A stretch of DNA of 43,930 nt, taken from assembly GCA_015056625.1 (NCBI GenBank), contig SVFY01000025.1, positions 1 to 43,930 of the forward strand, in the 5' to 3' direction. Positions within the stretch are counted from its first letter, which is position 1. Each line of letters starts with the position of its first letter. Both the position numbers and the translations under genes were made by a program. This document shows positions 40,115-43,930 of this stretch, one piece after another. Source of the DNA: Butyrivibrio sp. (GTDB lineage Bacteria; Bacillota; Clostridia; Lachnospirales; Lachnospiraceae). Below the pieces are notes generated by a model that ran no database searches, was not told the origin of the DNA, and worked only from the letters and a program-made list of their open reading frames with translations.

Positions 40115-41800
40115 TTAAGACTTTCTTTTGTTATTTACTAACAGATAAACACATATCCCAAGCGCAAAAGCAATGGTGACAACATAGGATATCTTCTGAA
40201 GTGTGGTCTTTCTGTAAGTTACCAGGACGTGCCCTACTCCCTCAAGATCTTCAGGAATAAACACTCTTACATAACCATTGTCATCAAAAGCCTCGCCTGT
40301 TTCCAGTTCCCTTGAAGGATTGCCATTATCATCCAACAGATATGCCCTGTATCCATAATAATAAACATATGGCATATCATAATATTCTCTGTCAAAAGGA
40401 AGCCATACATCAAAGGACTTGCAGTCTTCACTCTTAACTCCCTCCGCAGTACTTCCTCCATCAGTCCTTGCAATATTGGTCTCATTGCATTCAGAGGGTT
40501 CACACTCTACAGGAAGCCACTCTCCAAAAGATATGAGATGATGCTCTTCCATCATCTGTCTGGTAAACTGCTGCCTGTTATCACGAGCCAGGAAATCCTG
40601 CCTTACTGCGAGCCTTGTAGTCAGTATCAGGACCACGCAGGCAAAGAGAAATCCAGCTTCATACCAGAAACTTCCATCCCCTATCTTTAAAACCGCATTC
40701 TGCCTTGATCCAAACTCAGCGAAAGCCTCCCGCTGTACCAACACCACAAACAGAACCATCAAAGCCACAAGAACAAACTCAAACCTGCTGGTATATTCAA
40801 AGAAGTTAAGGGCCTCTCCCACAGGGCTCAGCCAAATAAACCTTGAGCACATGAGCCACAACAAAAGAACTGTCACCACAAACACGCTGGTGATATCAAG
40901 AGGCATGGATCTATTTTTCAGAAGCAGCCAGACATATACTCCTGCACTTATCACAAACAATACAAAATAGTGAACTCCCACATTCTCAAATACCAGCTGC
41001 CTGAAAGTCAGAATATGGTCAGCCACTGAATAGGCATTGCCATAGAAGCACTTAAACGCAACCTTTTGTATCTGCTCAATGGCAGGGAGCCAGTAGGCCG
41101 TGGTCACTCCCATGGCAAGTACACTGATACCAAAGAGTTTACCCAGGATCACAGGCTTTTTAATGATCACCTTCCCATGCACAAGCACAATTATCAGCAT
41201 GGCGAACATCATGGTCAGGAAGATCATATTGTGGGACAAAAGAACCAGCGTCATTCCCACTGCATACTTCACATAGCCTTTCTTTTTATCACTCAGAGCT
41301 TCAAGAAGCCCACAAAATGCCAATGGAAGTATCAGATATGAAAACAGATGAGGAATCCCGCCGCCACCAAATATATTGCTGTCATTGAGCCTGCTTCCGA
41401 CAAGAAGTATCTCACCAACAAGGGCGATCCTAGCACTACCAGTGATCTTCTCAAAACACTTGTAAGCAATAACTCCGCAAACAAAAGTCATCACAAAAAG
41501 ATATATCTTAATAGCAATCTCATATCCCATCCCAAGCGCAATGGCAATCGCCGGCGGATAGATAAAGAGGTTTGGATAAAAGAATCCAATTCCATATCCA
41601 AATCCTTTCATATGAGTGGGCATTATCTTAACAGGAAAAATCCCTGCCTTGATACTGTCAGACAAAGTCATTATCCTGGCGTAGTGAAATGGAAATTCTG
41701 CGCCATCGGTAAATCCCCCTGCTGCAAAGGGAAGCCAGAACAAAACGCATCCAAACAGGATGATAAGATAGTGGTGCCAATATTTTTTCTTGCTTTCCAT
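40115..41800 (-). CDS. Polytopic membrane protein, PTPS_related/YfhO-like GT-C candidate
   Basis: 561 aa. After the first helix 'GGFTDGAEFPFHYARIMTLSDSI' is cut short here: the core is D-G-x-x-F-P-F-H-x-A-R-I, the signature at the start of the '6-pyruvoyl-tetrahydropterin synthase related' membrane domain (PF10131), whose name does not reflect its likely role. 'GYGIGFFYPNLFIYPP' and 'IPHLFSYLILPLAFCGL' follow. Ten or more helices, an outside soluble region (~430-520) and a last helix complete it. ATG 41800 has GGAG 10 nt and AAAGG directly upstream. It follows the sugar transferase gene by 3 nt. A role in glycan transfer or maturation is inferred. Confidence 0.8.
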   Translation of the reverse strand: MESKKKYWHHYLIILFGCVLFWLPFAAGGFTDGAEFPFHYARIMTLSDSIKAGIFPVKIMPTHMKGFGYGIGFFYPNLFIYPPAIAIALGMGYEIAIKIYLFVMTFVCGVIAYKCFEKITGSARIALVGEILLVGSRLNDSNIFGGGGIPHLFSYLILPLAFCGLLEALSDKKKGYVKYAVGMTLVLLSHNMIFLTMMFAMLIIVLVHGKVIIKKPVILGKLFGISVLAMGVTTAYWLPAIEQIQKVAFKCFYGNAYSVADHILTFRQLVFENVGVHYFVLFVISAGVYVWLLLKNRSMPLDITSVFVVTVLLLWLMCSRFIWLSPVGEALNFFEYTSRFEFVLVALMVLFVVLVQREAFAEFGSRQNAVLKIGDGSFWYEAGFLFACVVLILTTRLAVRQDFLARDNRQQFTRQMMEEHHLISFGEWLPVECEPSECNETNIARTDGGSTAEGVKSEDCKSFDVWLPFDREYYDMPYVYYYGYRAYLLDDNGNPSRELETGEAFDDNGYVRVFIPEDLEGVGHVLVTYRKTTLQKISYVVTIAFALGICVYLLVNNKRKS

Positions 41801-41803
41801 CCT

Positions 41804-43228
41804 TTATTTTGCTCCTCTTCCAAACAGTACCACACCCACAGTCTTAAGAAGGATCTTGAAGTCCTCAGTAAGGCTCCAGTTATCAATATACTGAAGATCC
41901 AGTCTTACCACTTCATCAAAGTCCTCAATGTCGCTCCTGCCGCTTATCTGCCACAATCCTGTAAGTCCCGGAGTCATGGACAAACGCCTTCTGTAGTGTT
42001 CATTGTACTGCTCAAACTCTGCCTCTGTAGGTGGTCTTGTGCCCACAAGGCTCATATCGCCCTTAAGGACATTTAAAAACTGAGGAAACTCATCAAGGCT
42101 GGTCTTTCTGATAAAAGCACCAACCTTAGTTACTCTTGGGTCATTTTCCATTTTGAACATGAGGCCATTCATCTCGTTCTGGCTCTCAAGTTCCTTCTTG
42201 CGTTCCTCAGCATCAACATACATAGACCTGAACTTGTATATCTTAAAGCGTCTTCCATTTTTACCAATCCTGGTCTGGGAAAAGAAAACCGGGCCAGGAG
42301 AGTCTATCTTAATAGCAGGAGCCAAAAAGATGGTGATGATCCCTGTAAATATAAGGCCAATAAGTGCACCAATTATATCCACAATCCTCTTTATAAAGAG
42401 CCTCTTGTAGCTGGTTCGTAGCATATCGTAGGTGATAACAGAAAATCCAAGAAAATTCTGAACATGTGTGGCAGCCTTGGTTACTGTTGGTATCTCTAAG
42501 TTATAGTGGGTTGTGACCCCCATCTCCTCAAATCCAAGGATAATATCCTCAATATCGTTTTGAGAAATATTAGGAGTATTGATAAACACTTCGTCAAATG
42601 GATCTGTAATAAGCCTTGAAGTAATGTCCTTTATTCCATAGTGTACATGCACATCATCGATATACCAGGGCTCATCAGTCACACTCTCCGCATCGGCACA
42701 ATATGCCCTTACTATCTTATATCCCACGTCTCCAGCCTGTCTTACCAAACTTTCAATAGTGTCTTCCATCTGTGCCTTTTCAGATATCACAACAACTCTG
42801 GTAACATTCTTGTCACTGGAGATATGACCTATCATGAACTTTTTAAACAGGATTCTTGCCACATAGGTAAATACAATGTCCATCCAGATAAAATTCATTA
42901 CCACAAATCTGGATAAGATATTAGCCCACTGAAGGAAAAAGATCACTACCAAAGAGCCTATAAGTATGAATGCAATAGATCGCAGTACTGAGATAAACTC
43001 AATAGCATAGCCCCTTTTAATAAAATCCCTGTTCCAGTCAGCAAGGAATGTGTATATAACGCAAAATAGGAGAAAGACAATGCACACCATATAGTGCAGA
43101 GTCTTATCTCCATAATCATTACGGTCATTATATCGCATCCATGTGGCAATCAGATATGATATGACAATGCATATCATATCTATCACCCACAGGGCATATC
43201 TTTGCAGAGTTTTGTATTTCTGATTCAT
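41804..43228 (-). CDS. Polyprenyl glycosylphosphotransferase (WbaP/CpsE-like initiating sugar transferase)
   Basis: 474 aa. Four N-terminal helices, a nucleotide-binding-like middle domain (~130-250), one further helix near 290, then the bacterial sugar transferase domain: 'FFSQTRIGKNGRRFKIYKFR', the Asp-Glu catalytic pair in 'SLDEFPQ' (~378), 'GDMSLVGTRPPTEAEFEQY' and 'PGLTGLWQISGRSD'. These enzymes move a sugar-1-phosphate from UDP-sugar onto undecaprenyl phosphate, the first step of capsule or exopolysaccharide synthesis. The start ATG 43228 directly follows the superoxide dismutase stop codon (TAA then ATG) with only TTGGG as a ribosome binding site, so it is probably translated by coupling. 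Sugar most likely glucose or galactose; not determinable here. Confidence 0.93.
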   Translation of the reverse strand: MNQKYKTLQRYALWVIDMICIVISYLIATWMRYNDRNDYGDKTLHYMVCIVFLLFCVIYTFLADWNRDFIKRGYAIEFISVLRSIAFILIGSLVVIFFLQWANILSRFVVMNFIWMDIVFTYVARILFKKFMIGHISSDKNVTRVVVISEKAQMEDTIESLVRQAGDVGYKIVRAYCADAESVTDEPWYIDDVHVHYGIKDITSRLITDPFDEVFINTPNISQNDIEDIILGFEEMGVTTHYNLEIPTVTKAATHVQNFLGFSVITYDMLRTSYKRLFIKRIVDIIGALIGLIFTGIITIFLAPAIKIDSPGPVFFSQTRIGKNGRRFKIYKFRSMYVDAEERKKELESQNEMNGLMFKMENDPRVTKVGAFIRKTSLDEFPQFLNVLKGDMSLVGTRPPTEAEFEQYNEHYRRRLSMTPGLTGLWQISGRSDIEDFDEVVRLDLQYIDNWSLTEDFKILLKTVGVVLFGRGAK

Positions 43229-43846
43229 TTACCCAACAGCCTTGTCATATATTTCAGATACTTTTTTCCAGTCAAGAACCTCCCAGAAAGCCTTAACATA
43301 GTCAGCCCTCAGGTTCTTGTATTTAAGGTAATATGCATGCTCCCATACGTCAAGGGCGAGGATAGGTGTTCTGCCAGTTCCCTCGCTTATGGGATTATCC
43401 TGATTAGGAGATGCTGTAACAAAAAGGTTTCCATCCTTGTCAGTTGAAAGGAATGACCAGCCTGAACCAAACTGTCCAATGGCTGCCTTGGAAAGCCTGT
43501 CCACCACTTCATCAACACTTCCAAAGGTCTCGTTTATCTTATCAAGGAGTTTACCAGTAGGAGCCTTGGCTGCATTTGGTGAAAGAGTCTCAAAATACAG
43601 GTTGTGGTTGTAATATCCGCCGCCCTGATTCCTAAGCCCCTTCCTCAGGGTCTCATCAGCTACACTGTCCAAACTACCGAGTATCTCTTCAGCAGTCTTG
43701 TCCGCAAGACCAGCCTTCTCAGCCAGCTCGTTAAACATCTTGGTGTAAGCAGCATGATGCTTACCATAGTGTGTTTCCATAGTGAGCTGATCAATTGTTG
43801 GTTCCAAACCATTCATTTCAAAACTAAGCTTTACCTGTTCAAACAT
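43229..43846 (-). CDS. sodA: Superoxide dismutase, Mn type
   Basis: 205 aa. It converts superoxide to oxygen and peroxide. Metal ligands are H26, H81, D166 and H170 ('THYGKH', 'YYNHN', 'DVWEHAYY'). Gly in the 'GGYYNH' segment and Gln149 in 'PNQDNP' match the manganese-type pattern, in which the active-site Gln comes from the C-terminal domain; a cambialistic or iron form cannot be excluded. ATG 43846 is chosen because GAGGGG lies 8 nt upstream; a GTG at 43855 overlaps that ribosome binding site. A TATAAT occurs about 20 bp upstream but has no matching -35. It is directly joined to the sugar transferase gene. Confidence 0.95.
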   Translation of the reverse strand: MFEQVKLSFEMNGLEPTIDQLTMETHYGKHHAAYTKMFNELAEKAGLADKTAEEILGSLDSVADETLRKGLRNQGGGYYNHNLYFETLSPNAAKAPTGKLLDKINETFGSVDEVVDRLSKAAIGQFGSGWSFLSTDKDGNLFVTASPNQDNPISEGTGRTPILALDVWEHAYYLKYKNLRADYVKAFWEVLDWKKVSEIYDKAVG

Positions 43847-43930
43847 AGTGCACACCCCTCGTATTATATAGTCATACCCATTCTTTACCTTTTCTATAGG
43901 TATAGGGTATGCTGTTGAAGATGCTGTGGA

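Noticed and set aside
41348..42076. 242-codon plus-strand frame
   Set aside because: Antisense to the sugar transferase and PTPS-like genes; no start signal and biased composition.
43866..43872. TATAAT upstream of the superoxide dismutase gene
   Set aside because: No -35 at 16-18 bp, and it sits so close to the ribosome binding site that the leader would be very short; the real promoter may be outside the window.
1..43930. CRISPR arrays, tRNA or rRNA genes, insertion sequences, phage genes
   Set aside because: None seen: no regular spaced repeats, no transposase or integrase motifs, and almost all sequence is accounted for by supported genes.

Overview
The window looks like a chromosomal segment from a low-to-moderate-GC Gram-positive anaerobe of the Clostridia, most likely Lachnospiraceae (Butyrivibrio or a relative). 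The reasons are strong AGGAGG-type ribosome binding sites, a Gram-positive lipobox lipoprotein, two MBOAT/SGNH acylation pairs, a CotH protein with a lamin-tail domain, and many copies of polytopic membrane families (DUF6020-, DUF6056-, DUF6077- and GtrII-like) that are common in that family. The assignment rests on recognising families, not on a search.

Almost everything reads on the minus strand, right to left. Block 1 (43846 to 29006) starts with a Mn-type superoxide dismutase. Its stop codon touches the start of an undecaprenyl-phosphate sugar-1-phosphate transferase, the probable initiator of glycan synthesis. A polytopic membrane protein and a UDP-glucuronate/UDP-sugar 4-epimerase follow. 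An accessory segment then interrupts (about 39040 to 34163): a hipB-hipA toxin-antitoxin pair with its own promoter and two palindromic operators, a polytopic glycosyltransferase-like gene coupled to hipA by a TAATG overlap, and an AAA-ATPase/PD-(D/E)XK protein. Block 1 ends with two more GT-C-like proteins, a radical SAM/SPASM enzyme and a GT2 enzyme of the polyprenyl-phosphate-sugar synthase type.

A single plus-strand SGNH lipoprotein (27700-28944) separates block 1 from block 2; a bidirectional terminator lies on one side of it and a divergent promoter region on the other. Block 2 (27457 to 2005) is an uninterrupted 25-kb gene train. In order it has an FAD oxidoreductase, MBOAT plus SGNH, uridine kinase, the front half of a DUF6077-like GT-C protein, an SGNH-like protein with altered catalytic residues, two small SMR-type membrane proteins (ArnE/ArnF-like), what looks like the back half of the DUF6077-like protein, a second MBOAT plus SGNH-like pair, then seven further large polytopic membrane proteins with a secreted CotH-kinase protein among them. 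It ends 2 bp from a second, 5'-truncated CotH gene on the plus strand.

The working model combines family knowledge with inference. A lipid-linked sugar is made in the cytoplasm by the sugar transferase or the GT2 enzyme and flipped, perhaps by the twin SMR proteins. It is then used outside the membrane by an array of a dozen GT-C enzymes, each showing an acidic pair in its first outside loop. The product would be further decorated by two acyl-transfer systems and possibly by secreted CotH phosphotransferases. No rRNA, tRNA, CRISPR array or insertion sequence was seen. The longest gene-free stretch is 242 bp (27458-27699).
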